Source of the DNA: Micromonospora yangpuensis
GTDB taxonomy: Bacteria > Actinomycetota > Actinomycetes > Mycobacteriales > Micromonosporaceae
Direction: 5' to 3'
DNA length: 64,000 nucleotides
Assembly (NCBI RefSeq): GCF_900091615.1
Contig: NZ_FMIA01000002.1
Coordinates: 6,245,001 to 6,309,000 of the forward strand
In this document: positions 1 to 8,741 of the stretch, piece by piece
Layout of the letters: each line of letters starts with the position of its first letter
Numbering within the stretch: the stretch's first letter is position 1
Notes under the pieces: model-generated
Told to the model about the DNA's origin: nothing
The model's database searches: none
The model's input: the letters and a program-made list of their open reading frames with translations, nothing else
Made by a program: the position numbers and the translations under genes

Positions 1-146
1 TCTCCCGCAAGCTCGCCCGGTGCTCTGCCGGTCGACAACGTTACCCGGTCGGCTCCGCCGCGCCAAATCGGCCTCGTCGACCGCTTCAGGGGCACCGCCC
101 GCCCGCTGTCGTCGGGGTTGACCCCCGCCGACCTCGGCGTTGTCAC
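1..146 (-). CDS. Possible 5' end of a leftward gene (cut by window edge)
   Basis: On the minus strand a frame stays open from a GTG at 146 to the left edge of the window (48 codons). It is preceded by a purine-rich ggag about 9 bases upstream and by a good sigma-70-like promoter at 206-235. The predicted start is Arg/Pro-rich with no recognisable domain, so only the N-terminus would be visible. An SCO4848-like gene follows on the same strand upstream. This could equally be an untranslated leader. Confidence 0.3.
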   Translation of the reverse strand, partial: MTTPRSAGVNPDDSGRAVPLKRSTRPIWRGGADRVTLSTGRAPGELAG

Positions 147-205
147 CGCGCTCCGGCCTCTCGGGGTGTTCGCCCCGGTTCGTCCGTTCCGCGCTGGCAG
201 AGAGA

Positions 206-235
206 AAGTTACGCGTACCCGGGTTTGATCGTCAA
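206..235 (-). promoter_or_regulatory. Sigma-70-like promoter firing leftward
   Basis: Read on the minus strand, TTGACG (230-235) is followed after 18 bases by TAACTT (206-211). Transcription would leave the window on the left, giving a leader of about 50 bases before the GTG at 146. Confidence 0.45.
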
Positions 236-256
236 ATCGGGGGGTAACGTCGCGCG

Positions 257-514
257 TCACACGCCCGGTGAGCTGGCCTTGCGCGCTCGCCAGCCGCGTA
301 TCCCGAGCAGTCCCACCGTGGTGCCGACGGCCAGCGAGGTACCGATCAGCAGCGCGTGGATCCACAGAAAGCCGGTTGCCGGCCAGTCCCCGACGGTGCC
401 GCTCACCCAGGCCCGGGGGTCCTGCCAGATCGCGACCGCGAACCTGGGCCAGATCACCCAGGTCCAGACGCCGACCCCGACCAGGAACAGCGACCAGCCA
501 CGCGACAGCACCAT
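257..514 (-). CDS. SCO4848-like small integral membrane protein
   Basis: An 85-residue protein with two membrane helices. The first starts right at the N-terminus (MVLSRGWSLFLVGVGVW) and contains the W-x-W-V-I-W pattern; the second lies near the C-terminus (ALLIGTSLAVGTTVGLLGIRG). This pattern and length match the actinobacterial SCO4848 family, whose function is unknown. The frame extends further upstream (to 643), but that part is made of three 22-bp DNA repeats and is unlike the family, so the ATG at 514 is preferred. Confidence 0.65.
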   Translation of the reverse strand: MVLSRGWSLFLVGVGVWTWVIWPRFAVAIWQDPRAWVSGTVGDWPATGFLWIHALLIGTSLAVGTTVGLLGIRGWRARKASSPGV

Positions 515-583
515 GGCAGCCGAGTATGCCAGCGCCGCCGACCACCGACCGCCGCCTTCCCCGCACCGACCACCCGTCTCCGC

Positions 584-649
584 CAGCCCGCCGGGACACT
601 GCCGGCAGCCCGCCGGGACAGTGCCAGCAGCCCACCGGGACACTGCCGG
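584..649. repeat. Three tandem copies of a 22-bp unit
   Basis: Units at 584-605, 606-627 and 628-649 share the core cagcccgccgggacactgcc with one to three changes each. They lie just upstream of the small membrane gene and between two divergent genes. Confidence 0.8.
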
Positions 650-727
650 TCCGCGAACGGACGGTTGCCTCCGTCGATCGATCCGGTTCTTCGCGTGACA
701 CCATCATCAGGACGAGCGGGAGGACCG

Positions 728-1150
728 ATGGAGCATCGCACCAGCGTTCTGACCACAGCCGGACCGACGGAGCTCTGGCGGGCGCTTACCGATCCGACCG
801 AATGGCCCCGGTGGACGGCCTCGATGACCCGGGTGGAGGCCCTCGACGGTCCGGTGGCGCCGGGGAACCGGTTCCGGATCGTTCAGCCGGGCCTGCGTCC
901 GATGGTGTGGACCGTCACCGGGTACGTCGACGGCTCCTCCTACGAGTGGACCGCGAGCCTGCCCGGGGTGACCAGCGTCGCGTGGCATGCCGTCGGGTCG
1001 GCACCGGACGGCCGGTTCCGGATCGAGCTGGGGATCCGCCAGTCCGGTCCGCTGGCACCGCTGGTGGGACTGCTGGTCGGCCGCCGAACCCGTCGCTACG
1101 TCGACGCCGAGGCCGAGGGACTCGTCCGGTACGCCGAACACGCCGGGTGA
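728..1150 (+). CDS. SRPBCC (polyketide cyclase/dehydrase-type) protein
   Basis: A 140-residue single-domain protein. The N-terminus (TTAGPTELWRALTDPTEWPRW) shows the helix-grip start pattern of the SRPBCC superfamily, in which a beta strand is followed by a W-x-x-l-t-D-x-x-x-W-p-x-W segment. A Gly/Trp-rich sheet follows, then the long C-terminal helix (GRRTRRYVDAEAEGLVRYAE). Members bind hydrophobic ligands; no ligand can be inferred. The ATG at 728 follows a gggagg site. The gene is followed after 35 bases by a membrane protein gene and may be cotranscribed with it. Confidence 0.75.
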   Translation: MEHRTSVLTTAGPTELWRALTDPTEWPRWTASMTRVEALDGPVAPGNRFRIVQPGLRPMVWTVTGYVDGSSYEWTASLPGVTSVAWHAVGSAPDGRFRIELGIRQSGPLAPLVGLLVGRRTRRYVDAEAEGLVRYAEHAG

Positions 1151-1184
1151 GCGCCGGGTTGCCGGCTGCTGCCACGATGCCGGC

Positions 1185-1994
1185 ATGGCAGCAGCGGGGT
1201 CGGACGGTCGTCGATGGTGGCCGCCGAACTGGTGGTCGGTACTGCGGGTCGGACTGGTCGTCGTCTGGGTGGTCTGGGCGGCGGCGACCTGGTGGTGCAT
1301 GCCGCGACCCGGCACGTTGGCCGAGGCCCGGGCGGACCTGGCAGCCGGACGCTTGGTCGCCTACGCCTGGGGTAACTCGTGGCAGACCTCCTCGACCGGT
1401 TGGTGGCACGACGAGTTCCAGCTGATCCAGGGCAGCAACGAGGGCCCGGTGTTCGTCTGGCGGACCTCCGATCACCGGGTACGACACGTCGAGCCGGACC
1501 AGTCGACACCGGTGCGGGATCCGGTGCAGCTCGACGGGGTCTGGTCCGCGGGGCCGGAGGTTGTGGGGCCGGAGGCTGTGGAGCTGGCGACGCGGCTGCG
1601 GGCGGCCGGTACGCCGGTGCGCTCGCCCGTCTCCGGGTTGCCCGGGCCGGTGCCGCTGCTGGTCACGCTCGCCGCGGTGGTCGTACTCGGGGTGCTGGTC
1701 TTCGGGCCGGCGCCGGTGACCGGTACCCGGTGGTTCTGGTTCTGGTTGTTCGGTCTGTCGATGGGTCTCGGGGTGCTCTACTGGCTGGCCCGTGAGCATC
1801 CCTGGCGGGTTGCCGCCCGCCGGCCGACGGGCCCGGTCGGTACGGATCCGCCTGGTACGGATCCACGACGGCGCTGGTACCTCGGCCTGGCGGTGGCGAT
1901 CGTGGGCTCGCTCGCGGTGAGTCTGCTGGTGTTCAGCCTGCAACGGGTGCTGGGTGAACAGCTCGTGCCCTGCGGGCCGGACGGCTGCGGGTGA
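1185..1994 (+). CDS. Membrane protein of unknown function
   Basis: A 269-residue protein I do not recognise. It has one hydrophobic helix near residues 18-38 (VLRVGLVVVWVVWAAATWW), an external or soluble Trp-rich segment to about residue 145, then two helices close together (LLVTLAAVVVLGVLVFG and a Trp/Phe-rich WFWFWLFGLSMGLGVLY), and a last helix before a Cys-containing C-terminus. Its stop overlaps the GTG of the ABC ATPase gene, so the three genes through 4083 probably form one transcription unit and this may be an accessory subunit. Confidence 0.6.
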   Translation: MAAAGSDGRRWWPPNWWSVLRVGLVVVWVVWAAATWWCMPRPGTLAEARADLAAGRLVAYAWGNSWQTSSTGWWHDEFQLIQGSNEGPVFVWRTSDHRVRHVEPDQSTPVRDPVQLDGVWSAGPEVVGPEAVELATRLRAAGTPVRSPVSGLPGPVPLLVTLAAVVVLGVLVFGPAPVTGTRWFWFWLFGLSMGLGVLYWLAREHPWRVAARRPTGPVGTDPPGTDPRRRWYLGLAVAIVGSLAVSLLVFSLQRVLGEQLVPCGPDGCG

Positions 1995-2659
1995 CCCGGT
2001 GCGGGGTCCGCGGCCCGGGGCGGTCTGGCAGAGTGGCCGCTGTGGACGCGCTCACGGTACGGGGGTTGAGCCGCAGCTTCGGCGATCTGGTCGTGCTCGA
2101 CCAGGTCAGCTTCACGGTGGCGCCGGGTCGGATCGCTGTCGTGGTGGGCCCGAACGGCTCCGGCAAGACCACCCTGCTGCGGTGTGTCGTCGGTGCCGAC
2201 CGGCCCGACGACGGTGAGGTGCTGGTGGACGGCCGACGGGCGTACGAGACAGATCCGTGGGTGCGGGCCTTCGTCGCCGCCGCCCTGGACGACATCGACT
2301 TCTTCCCCGATCTCTCCGTGGTCGAGCACCTGGAACTGCTCTCGTACGCGCACGGCGGCAGCGGTGCGGACGTGGCAGAGGTGCTGGCCGAGTTGGGGCT
2401 GGAGCGGGCCCGCGACCAGCTGCCCGCCACGCTCTCCAGCGGCCAGCGGCGACGCCTCGCGCTGGCGTCGTGTTTCGTCCGGCCGCGCCGGCTGCTGATC
2501 CTGGATGAGCCGGAGCAGCGCCTGGACGTCCGGGGTCGGGCGTGGCTGGCCGAGAGGTTACGCGGCGAGCGGGACGCCGGTACGGCGGTCCTGATGGCCT
2601 CGCACGACGCCGACCTGATCGGGGCGGTCGCCGACACCCAGGTCGAGATCGGCACGTGA
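1991..2659 (+). CDS. ABC transporter ATP-binding protein
   Basis: A 222-residue nucleotide-binding subunit. It shows Walker A (GPNGSGKTT), a signature LSSGQRRR and Walker B (LLILDEP followed by EQRLD), and an H-loop histidine (ASHD). The order matches multidrug/bacitracin-type exporters rather than importers, but the substrate is unknown. The GTG at 1991 overlaps the previous stop in a GTGA; GTGs at 2033 and 2042 are in frame and would remove a low-complexity N-terminus, so the true start may be either. The DUF6297-like membrane gene downstream overlaps by 4 bp and is the likely permease partner. Confidence 0.88.
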   Translation: MTRCGVRGPGRSGRVAAVDALTVRGLSRSFGDLVVLDQVSFTVAPGRIAVVVGPNGSGKTTLLRCVVGADRPDDGEVLVDGRRAYETDPWVRAFVAAALDDIDFFPDLSVVEHLELLSYAHGGSGADVAEVLAELGLERARDQLPATLSSGQRRRLALASCFVRPRRLLILDEPEQRLDVRGRAWLAERLRGERDAGTAVLMASHDADLIGAVADTQVEIGT

Positions 2660-4083
2660 CCGCCGCACCGGCGGCGAGCCGGACCGTACCGCCGTCGGGC
2701 GTGCCCAGCGCCCGGCAGCTGCGGTCCCGGCTGCGTCGGGCCCGTCGCCGGCACCATCCGCCGTCCCTGGGCGACCTGCTCACCGACATCTACATGGCGG
2801 TGCTCTTCACCGCGATGTACGGCTGGGCGTTCGTCAGCAACGTCCGGGAGTACCTGCACTCCCCGTCGGCCGACCCGGCCGATCCGGCGGAGCGGTACTG
2901 GCTGGCCGGGGCCGCGTTGCTGGCCGTGGCCGGGCTCGGTTGGCAGGGGCTGCGGGCGCTGGGGCCGGTGCTGGTCACCCCGGCGACCCAGGCCTGGGCG
3001 GTGAGCGCCCCGGTCGACCGGCGGGCCTGGTTGTTGCCCCGGGCCGGGTTGCTGATCGGGCTGGCCGCCGGTGCCGGGGCACTGCTCGGCGCCGCGCTGG
3101 GTGCGGTCGGCACCGCCCTGGTCGACCGCGCCGACCTGGGGCTGGCGGCGCTGGCCGGTGCGGCGTGCGGTGCGGCGGGGGTCGGGTTGAGCATCGTCGC
3201 CCAGGGCAGCCTGCCCGGTCGCCGTTGGCCACGGTTGCTCGGTACGGGGGCGACGGTCGCGGGTGCGCTCGGCGCGGTCACCGTGGTCGTCGCGCACTTC
3301 ACCGGTCTCGGGTTGGTCCGGCCGTCCGTACCGGTGGCCGGGTTGGTGGTCGTGGTGGCGCTGCCGCTGGCGGTGCTGACCGGCGCACTGGCGCTGCGGG
3401 CGCTGCCCCGGGTGGACCGGGCGTCGCTGACCACCGGGGCGCAGTTCGCCAACGCCGCCGCCACCGCGGCGGTGCTGTTGGATCCGTCCCTGCTCTTCGG
3501 GCTGGTGGAGAGCCGCCGGTGGCGCGGGGTGGGCCGGGTCCGCAGCCGCCGGTTCCTGGCCGGGCGTCGCTGGTGGGTGCTGTTGCAGGCCGAGGCACGC
3601 CGGTTGCGTCGGCATCCGAGTGCCCCCACGGCGTGGGTGGCCCTGGTGCTGCTGCAGTACGCGGTGGCCGTGGCGGTGCCGGTGGCGGCCGGTACGGCCC
3701 AGGTGGTCGGGGCGTTCCTGGCCGCGGGCCGGCTCGCCGGTGGGCTGCGGGCGGTGAGCCGTTCGCCGGGTCTACGGCGGGTGTTGGGCGGTGACGACAC
3801 CGCCGTCCGGCTGGTGCACCTGGTCTGGCCGGCGGTCGGGGCGGCGCTCTGGTGGGTGGTCACCCTGCCGGTCGGTGGGGCGCAGCCGGGCTGGCTGACG
3901 GTGGTGCTGGTGCTCGGGGTGGTGGCTGGCGCGTACCGGGCCGCCACCAAGCCACCCATGTCGTACGACACGGCGATGGTGGACACCCCGTTCGGGATGA
4001 TCCCGGTCGGTCTGCTGAGTCAGCTGCTGCGGGGCTGGGACGTGGTGGCCGTGGTGGTCGTCGCGCGCCTGCTGCTCACCTGA
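2656..4083 (+). CDS. DUF6297-like membrane protein, probable ABC permease
   Basis: A 475-residue polytopic protein with roughly 10 hydrophobic segments, a basic N-terminal tail (SRLRRARRRHHPPSLGDLL) and a conserved-looking YMAVLFTAMYGWAFVSN segment after it. Central basic loops (RRFLAGRRWWVLLQAEARRL) separate two membrane halves. It resembles the DUF6297 family found beside single ABC ATPases in Micromonosporaceae. The GTG at 2656 overlaps the ATPase stop as GTGA, indicating translational coupling. Substrate unknown. Confidence 0.7.
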   Translation: MTAAPAASRTVPPSGVPSARQLRSRLRRARRRHHPPSLGDLLTDIYMAVLFTAMYGWAFVSNVREYLHSPSADPADPAERYWLAGAALLAVAGLGWQGLRALGPVLVTPATQAWAVSAPVDRRAWLLPRAGLLIGLAAGAGALLGAALGAVGTALVDRADLGLAALAGAACGAAGVGLSIVAQGSLPGRRWPRLLGTGATVAGALGAVTVVVAHFTGLGLVRPSVPVAGLVVVVALPLAVLTGALALRALPRVDRASLTTGAQFANAAATAAVLLDPSLLFGLVESRRWRGVGRVRSRRFLAGRRWWVLLQAEARRLRRHPSAPTAWVALVLLQYAVAVAVPVAAGTAQVVGAFLAAGRLAGGLRAVSRSPGLRRVLGGDDTAVRLVHLVWPAVGAALWWVVTLPVGGAQPGWLTVVLVLGVVAGAYRAATKPPMSYDTAMVDTPFGMIPVGLLSQLLRGWDVVAVVVVARLLLT

Positions 4084-4130
4084 CCCGCCCCTGAACTGCG
4101 CCAACAGGCCTCTATATAGGCATTGGCCGA

Positions 4131-4159
4131 TTGACAAAGTTTGACTCCCCAACTTAACC
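4131..4159 (+). promoter_or_regulatory. Candidate promoter of the first GH5 cellulase
   Basis: TTGACA (4131-4136) with a 17-base gap to TTAACC (4154-4159) sits in the only AT-rich stretch between the genes, about 35 bases before the start codon. The -10 match is weak. I see no CebR-type or LacI-type palindrome here, unlike in front of the paralogue at 57 kb. Confidence 0.4.
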
Positions 4160-4192
4160 TGCCGGTCCGGTAGTCCACAGGCGAGGAGCGTC

Positions 4193-6304
4193 ATGGCCGG
4201 CACAACAGGCACGTCGATGCGAGCACGATGGCGACTCGGTCTGATCACCGGCACCCTGACGGTGCTGATGGTCAGCCTCGGAATGACCTTCGCGGTGAGC
4301 GCCCAGGCAGCGGCCGGCTGCCGGGTGGCGTACACCGCCAACCAGTGGCCCGGTGGCTTCACCGCCAACGTGGCCGTGACCAACCTCGGCGATCCGGTCA
4401 ACGGCTGGCGGCTGACCTGGACGTTCCCCTCCGGACAGCAGGTGACCTCGGCGTGGAACGCCACCGTCACCGCCGCCGGCGCCAACGTCACCGCCACCAG
4501 CCTGAGCTACAACGCCAGCCTGGCCACCAACGGCAGCACGTCGTTCGGCTTCAACGGCTCCTGGTCGGGCAGCAACACCGCGCCCACCACGTTCGCCCTC
4601 AACGGGGTCACCTGCACCGGCAACGTCGGCCCCACCACCCCGCCGCCGACCACCCCGCCGGTCACGCCACCGCCGACGACCCCGCCGCCGGCCGGTGACG
4701 CGATGTCCTACGTGGCGGCGATGCAACCGGGCTGGAACCTCGGCAACACCTTCGACGCGGTCGGCGACGACGAGACGGCCTGGGGCAACCCCCGGGTCAC
4801 CGAGGCACAGCTGGACAACATCCGCGCCCAGGGCTTCAAGAGCATCCGGATCCCGGTCACCTGGAGCAACCACCACGGGGCCGGCCCGGACTACACCATC
4901 GACCCGGTCTGGCTGAACCGGATCAAGGAGGTGGTCGGCTGGGCGCTGGACGACGGCTTCTACGTGATGATCAACCTGCACCACGACTCGTGGCAGTGGA
5001 TCAACGCGATGCCTACCGACCGGACCACCGTGCTCAACCGGTACAACGCGTTGTGGACCCAGATCGCCGCCGCGTTCCAGGACGCCTCACCGAAGCTGCA
5101 CTTCGAGAGCGTCAACGAACCGCAGTTCGCCAACAGCTCCGGCGACGCGCAGAACGCCCAGCTGCTGCACGAGCTGAACGTCAACTTCCACCGGATCGTG
5201 CGCGCCTCCGGCGGCAACAACGCGACCCGGATGCTGGTCCTGCCGACCCTGCACACCTCGTCCGAGCAGCCCCGCATCGACGAGCTGACCGCCACCTTCA
5301 ACCAGCTCAACGACCGCAACCTGATCGCCACGGTGCACTTCTACGGGTACTGGCCGTTCAGCGTGAACGTCGCCGGGGGCACCCGCTTCGACGCCACCAC
5401 CCAGAAGGATCTCACCGACGCCTTCGACCGGGTGCACAACGCCTTCGTCGCCAAGGGCATCCCGGTGGTCATCGGCGAGTACGGTCTGCTCGGCTTCGAC
5501 CGGCACACCGGCACCATCCAGCAGGGCGAGAAGCTCAAGTTCTTCGAGTTCCTCGGCCACTACGCGAGGTCCAAGCGGCTGACCACCCAGCTCTGGGACA
5601 ACGGGCAGCACTTCGACCGGACCACCTTCCAGTGGCGCGACCCGGAGCTGTGGGGGCAGATCAGGTCGAGCTGGACCACCCGCTCCGGCACCGCCTCGTC
5701 CGACCAGGTGTACGTGCCGCGTACCGGGTCGATCAGCGCCAGGTCGCTGACCCTGAACCTGAACGGCACCACCTTCACCGGGCTGCGCCAGGGCAACACC
5801 GAGCTGGTCCGGGGCACCGACTACACGGTCTCCGGCGACCAGCTCACCCTCACCGCGGGCGCGTTGACCCGACTGGTCGGCAACCGGGCGTACGGGGTGC
5901 GGGCCACCCTGTCGGCCCGGTTCTCCGCCGGGGTGCCGTGGCGGATCGACGTGATCTCGTACGACCCGCCGACGGTGTCCAACGCCACCGGGGCGACCAG
6001 CGCCTTCACCGTCCCGACCCAGTTCCGGGGTGACCAGCTCGCCACCATGGAGGCCAGGTACGCCGACGGCAGCAACGCCGGCCCGCACAACTGGACGTCG
6101 TACAAGGAGTTCGACGTCGCCTTCTCACCCGACTACGCGGCCAACACCATCGAGCTGACCCCGGAGTTCTTCGCCGAGGTCAACGACGGTGCGCGGGTGA
6201 CCCTCACCTTCCACTTCTGGAGCGGTGCGACGGTCACCTACCACGTCACCAGGTCGGGTGACACCGTCACCGGCACCACCGCCAGCGCCGCCCGGGTGGG
6301 CTGA
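4193..6304 (+). CDS. Secreted cellulase: CBM2-GH5-X2-CBM46
   Basis: A 703-residue secreted glycoside hydrolase, likely endo-beta-1,4-glucanase or xyloglucanase. A Sec signal ends near AVSAQAAAG (residues 35-42). It is followed by a CBM2 cellulose-binding module (about 42-140, Cys at both ends, Trp-rich), a Pro/Thr linker (about 145-165) and a GH5 domain (about 170-500) with acid/base Glu309 in ESVNEPQF and nucleophile Glu429 in VIGEYG. Then come an X2-type Ig-like module (GLRQGNTELVRGTDYTVSG) and a CBM46-like end (FRGDQLATMEARYADGSN). This order resembles GH5 subfamily 4 enzymes such as Bacillus halodurans Cel5B. A closely similar gene is at 57090-59189. The ATG at 4193 has a gaggag site. Confidence 0.9.
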   Translation: MAGTTGTSMRARWRLGLITGTLTVLMVSLGMTFAVSAQAAAGCRVAYTANQWPGGFTANVAVTNLGDPVNGWRLTWTFPSGQQVTSAWNATVTAAGANVTATSLSYNASLATNGSTSFGFNGSWSGSNTAPTTFALNGVTCTGNVGPTTPPPTTPPVTPPPTTPPPAGDAMSYVAAMQPGWNLGNTFDAVGDDETAWGNPRVTEAQLDNIRAQGFKSIRIPVTWSNHHGAGPDYTIDPVWLNRIKEVVGWALDDGFYVMINLHHDSWQWINAMPTDRTTVLNRYNALWTQIAAAFQDASPKLHFESVNEPQFANSSGDAQNAQLLHELNVNFHRIVRASGGNNATRMLVLPTLHTSSEQPRIDELTATFNQLNDRNLIATVHFYGYWPFSVNVAGGTRFDATTQKDLTDAFDRVHNAFVAKGIPVVIGEYGLLGFDRHTGTIQQGEKLKFFEFLGHYARSKRLTTQLWDNGQHFDRTTFQWRDPELWGQIRSSWTTRSGTASSDQVYVPRTGSISARSLTLNLNGTTFTGLRQGNTELVRGTDYTVSGDQLTLTAGALTRLVGNRAYGVRATLSARFSAGVPWRIDVISYDPPTVSNATGATSAFTVPTQFRGDQLATMEARYADGSNAGPHNWTSYKEFDVAFSPDYAANTIELTPEFFAEVNDGARVTLTFHFWSGATVTYHVTRSGDTVTGTTASAARVG

Positions 6305-6320
6305 CGCCCGAGCCCGCCCA

Positions 6321-6357
6321 CGACGGGCCGTGACCGCCAGCCGGTCACGGCCCGTCG
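6321..6357. terminator. Bidirectional hairpin terminator
   Basis: Perfect 16-bp arms (6321-6336 and 6342-6357) around a 5-base loop lie between the convergent cellulase and MAB_1171c-like genes. There is no U-tract, as is usual in actinomycetes. Confidence 0.75.
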
Positions 6358-6382
6358 CCCGGTCGAGGCGCGACCGGGGCGG

Positions 6383-7561
6383 CTACGACCGCTCGGCGTG
6401 GTCTGCGGCAGTGGCCGCTTCGGCGGCGAGGTGCCGGACCCGGTCGACCTCCGCCGAGTCGGTGAACTGCCGGGCCACCCGGGCCAGCCAGGCGCTCTCC
6501 GAGGCCACCGAGGCGTCCACGTCCTGGAAGGGGTGCTCGGCCCGGTAGTCCCGCCCGTGGGCGTGACCGACCAGGGCGGCGGCGATCACCGCCGCCTCCA
6601 CGGTGGCCGGGTCAGCCGCCGGGCCGACCCAGCGGGGCACGTCCGGATGCGCGTACGACCGCAGCGTCAGCTGGGCGTCGCGGACCTCGATCACCCGCCG
6701 GTAGAGCGCGAACTCCGCACCGGGCAGCGGCCAGCCGCCGCTGGTGTTGAGCGTGATCTGCGGCAGCGCGGCCCGCAGCGCCCGCCAGAGCGGGTCGATC
6801 CGGCGCAGCCGACGCACCGCCCGCAGCCAGCGCAGTGGCGCGGTGATCCGGTCGCCCCAGGCGGTCAGGGTCGCCCCGATCAGCCAGAGCAGCATGCAGA
6901 TCGAACCCAGGGTGCTGCCGATCGGCAACGTGGTGGCCAGGGACCGGCCGGTGACCAGGGTGACCACCGGCCGGACCCCGGACCAGGCCGCCCAGACGAT
7001 GCCGAGCGCGGCCCCGGTGACCACCAGCGCCAGTCCGGTCCGCAGCACCGGTTCGGTCACGTGCCGTAGGTAGCCGCCCACGCTGGTGATGAAGGTGACC
7101 AGGCAGAGCGCGATGTAGCTGAAGAAGACGACGAGGTAGCCGACCACCAGCGGGTCCCGGGAGTACGCGTTGACGAAATTCAACGTGAAGGCGGTGTCCG
7201 CGCCGGCCAGCAGCGCCCCCATCAGCAGGACCGTGCCGACCAGCAGGACCGTGTGCCGGCGCAGCCACCGACGGGTGCCGGCCGGGCGGGCGATGCTCTG
7301 GCCGAGCGCGCCGAGGAAGTACGCGGCGAGCATCTCCAGGCCGTTGCCGAGCAGCCGACCGAGGTTCGGTACCGGCTCGACGTGGCTGATCGCGACCAGC
7401 ACCGGGTGTGCCATCACGGCCAACCCGAGACCGATGCAGAGGAAGAACGCGGAGAGGTACCGGGTGCCGGCGGCGCGCCGCCGGCCGCGTACCGGCACGA
7501 GTTTGTAGCCGGCGACCCCGACGGCCAGCGCCAGGGCGGTGAAGTTCAGCCAGGTCAACAC
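6383..7561 (-). CDS. MAB_1171c-family membrane protein
   Basis: A 392-residue protein whose first half carries about seven membrane helices (LNFTALALAVGVAGYKLVPV onward) and whose C-terminal half is soluble and Trp/Arg-rich. It matches the MAB_1171c putative transporter family, which actinobacteria typically encode beside an ImmA/IrrE peptidase and an XRE regulator; exactly those two genes lie upstream here on the same strand. Start is GTG 7561, 15 bases after the peptidase stop. Role unknown; the trio faces the linaridin genes and may regulate or protect against the product. Confidence 0.75.
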   Translation of the reverse strand: MLTWLNFTALALAVGVAGYKLVPVRGRRRAAGTRYLSAFFLCIGLGLAVMAHPVLVAISHVEPVPNLGRLLGNGLEMLAAYFLGALGQSIARPAGTRRWLRRHTVLLVGTVLLMGALLAGADTAFTLNFVNAYSRDPLVVGYLVVFFSYIALCLVTFITSVGGYLRHVTEPVLRTGLALVVTGAALGIVWAAWSGVRPVVTLVTGRSLATTLPIGSTLGSICMLLWLIGATLTAWGDRITAPLRWLRAVRRLRRIDPLWRALRAALPQITLNTSGGWPLPGAEFALYRRVIEVRDAQLTLRSYAHPDVPRWVGPAADPATVEAAVIAAALVGHAHGRDYRAEHPFQDVDASVASESAWLARVARQFTDSAEVDRVRHLAAEAATAADHAERS

Positions 7562-7576
7562 GGTGCCCGGCCCCGC

Positions 7577-8089
7577 TCAGCCGGCGTCGAAGATCGAGCC
7601 GAGTCGGGCCAGCCCGTCGGCGACCTCGGGGGTGACCGGGCCGGGACCGCCGGTCGGTAGCCGGCGGGCGCGTTGGGCGATCATCGAGGCGACCAGCTCG
7701 GCCTCCTGCTCCTGGGCGGCCGAGTAGTCGGAGCGGCCGAGCACCCGACGGACCAGGTCGGCGGAGAGGTTCGGCAGCAGCAGGGCGGGCAGGGCGGCCA
7801 GCGAACGGTCGTCGACGTGGCCGCAGAGCAGGTGCCCGACCTCGTGCAGCAGGATGTGCTCCTGGTGCAGTCGGGTGGTGCTGGTGGCGTAGAAGAGGTA
7901 GTCGGCCTGATCGGTGGCGACCAACGCGCCGCACTGGGTGGCGCCGCCGGGCATCGGCACCAGCTCGACCGGCCGGCCCCGCTGACGGGCCAGCCCGTCG
8001 ACGAACCGGGTCGGCTCGAACGGCGTCGGGATGCTCAGCGCGTCGACGATCCGCTGGCACCGGCGCCACATGCCCCGGTCAACCGCCAT
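7577..8089 (-). CDS. ImmA/IrrE-family metallopeptidase
   Basis: A 170-residue protein with the zinc peptidase motif HEVGH in ILLHEVGHLLCGH (about residues 78-90) and a downstream Glu-rich helix (AAQEQEAELVASM) that would supply the third ligand. In known systems such proteases cleave a partner XRE-family repressor. The partner gene ends inside this one: the ATG at 8089 overlaps the XRE stop by 11 bp. A longer frame to 8149 exists but is only the out-of-frame image of the XRE repeat region. Confidence 0.85.
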   Translation of the reverse strand: MAVDRGMWRRCQRIVDALSIPTPFEPTRFVDGLARQRGRPVELVPMPGGATQCGALVATDQADYLFYATSTTRLHQEHILLHEVGHLLCGHVDDRSLAALPALLLPNLSADLVRRVLGRSDYSAAQEQEAELVASMIAQRARRLPTGGPGPVTPEVADGLARLGSIFDAG

Positions 8090-8579
8090 CGCGCTCCACC
8101 GGCGCGACCGGGGCGGCACCGCGCTCCACGGGAGCGCCGGGAGCGGCACCGCGCTCCACCGGCGCGCCGGCGCGACGGGCCTCGCGCCGCCCGATGGCCT
8201 CGATCATGTCGCTGATGGTGTCCAGCCCCTCCGGTGAGAGGGTGACCGCGCGCAGCGCGATCTGCCGGACCGCGCTGTCGCGCAGCGCGCCGAGCAGCTC
8301 CAGCTCCTCGACGATGCGGGCGCTGCGCTCGTCGTCGAAGAAGTAGGCCGCCGGCACCTGGAAGAACTGGGCGAGGGCTTCCAGGTGCCGCTTGGTGGGG
8401 TTGGTCCGTCGGCCGTTGCGCAGCTGCCAGAGGTACGTCGTGGAGAAGCTCTCCCCGGTGGCCTCGCGGCAGGCGGTGGCCACCTCCTCGTTGCGGTACG
8501 GCTCCCGGTCGGGGCGGCGGACCACCTCGAAGAGTCTGTTGATCTTGTCGGCGAGGGTGCCCGCGCTCGGGTGGTCCAT
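8079..8579 (-). CDS. XRE-family helix-turn-helix regulator
   Basis: A 166-residue regulator. The N-terminal HTH (about residues 25-80) reads ATACREATGESFSTTYLWQL then RNGRRTNPTKRHLEALAQFF, followed by PAAYFFDDE, a typical XRE/ImmA-partner pattern. The C-terminus holds two copies of APVERGAAP plus a partial third, encoded by tandem DNA repeats at about 8085-8165, so its length may vary between strains. It is divergent from the linaridin precursor genes and probably controls the shared 160-base intergenic region. Confidence 0.85.
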   Translation of the reverse strand: MDHPSAGTLADKINRLFEVVRRPDREPYRNEEVATACREATGESFSTTYLWQLRNGRRTNPTKRHLEALAQFFQVPAAYFFDDERSARIVEELELLGALRDSAVRQIALRAVTLSPEGLDTISDMIEAIGRREARRAGAPVERGAAPGAPVERGAAPVAPVERDGG

Positions 8580-8661
8580 GCGGTGCCCCTCCCCTCGCCG
8601 GATCGGGTGGATCCCGTGCTCCGTGGTTGACGGCGGCGACCCCCTCGGACATCCTAGCGAT

Positions 8662-8678
8662 TCAGAAATTTTAGCTGA
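8662..8678. promoter_or_regulatory. Candidate operator in the divergent XRE/linaridin region
   Basis: TCAG (8662-8665) and CTGA (8675-8678) form an inverted repeat around an AT-rich core (AAATTTTAG), the only AT-rich stretch between the XRE gene and the first precursor gene. It could be the XRE operator or contain promoter elements. The arms are short. Confidence 0.35.
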
Positions 8679-8741
8679 GATGAATGGCGAGCGCGCCGCC
8701 TTTCATGCTGGCTGAGAGCTGTCCGGGAGGAGGTGAAACAG

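Noticed and set aside
584..649. Possible CRISPR-like array
   Set aside because: Three directly adjacent 22-bp units with no spacers; plain tandem repeat.
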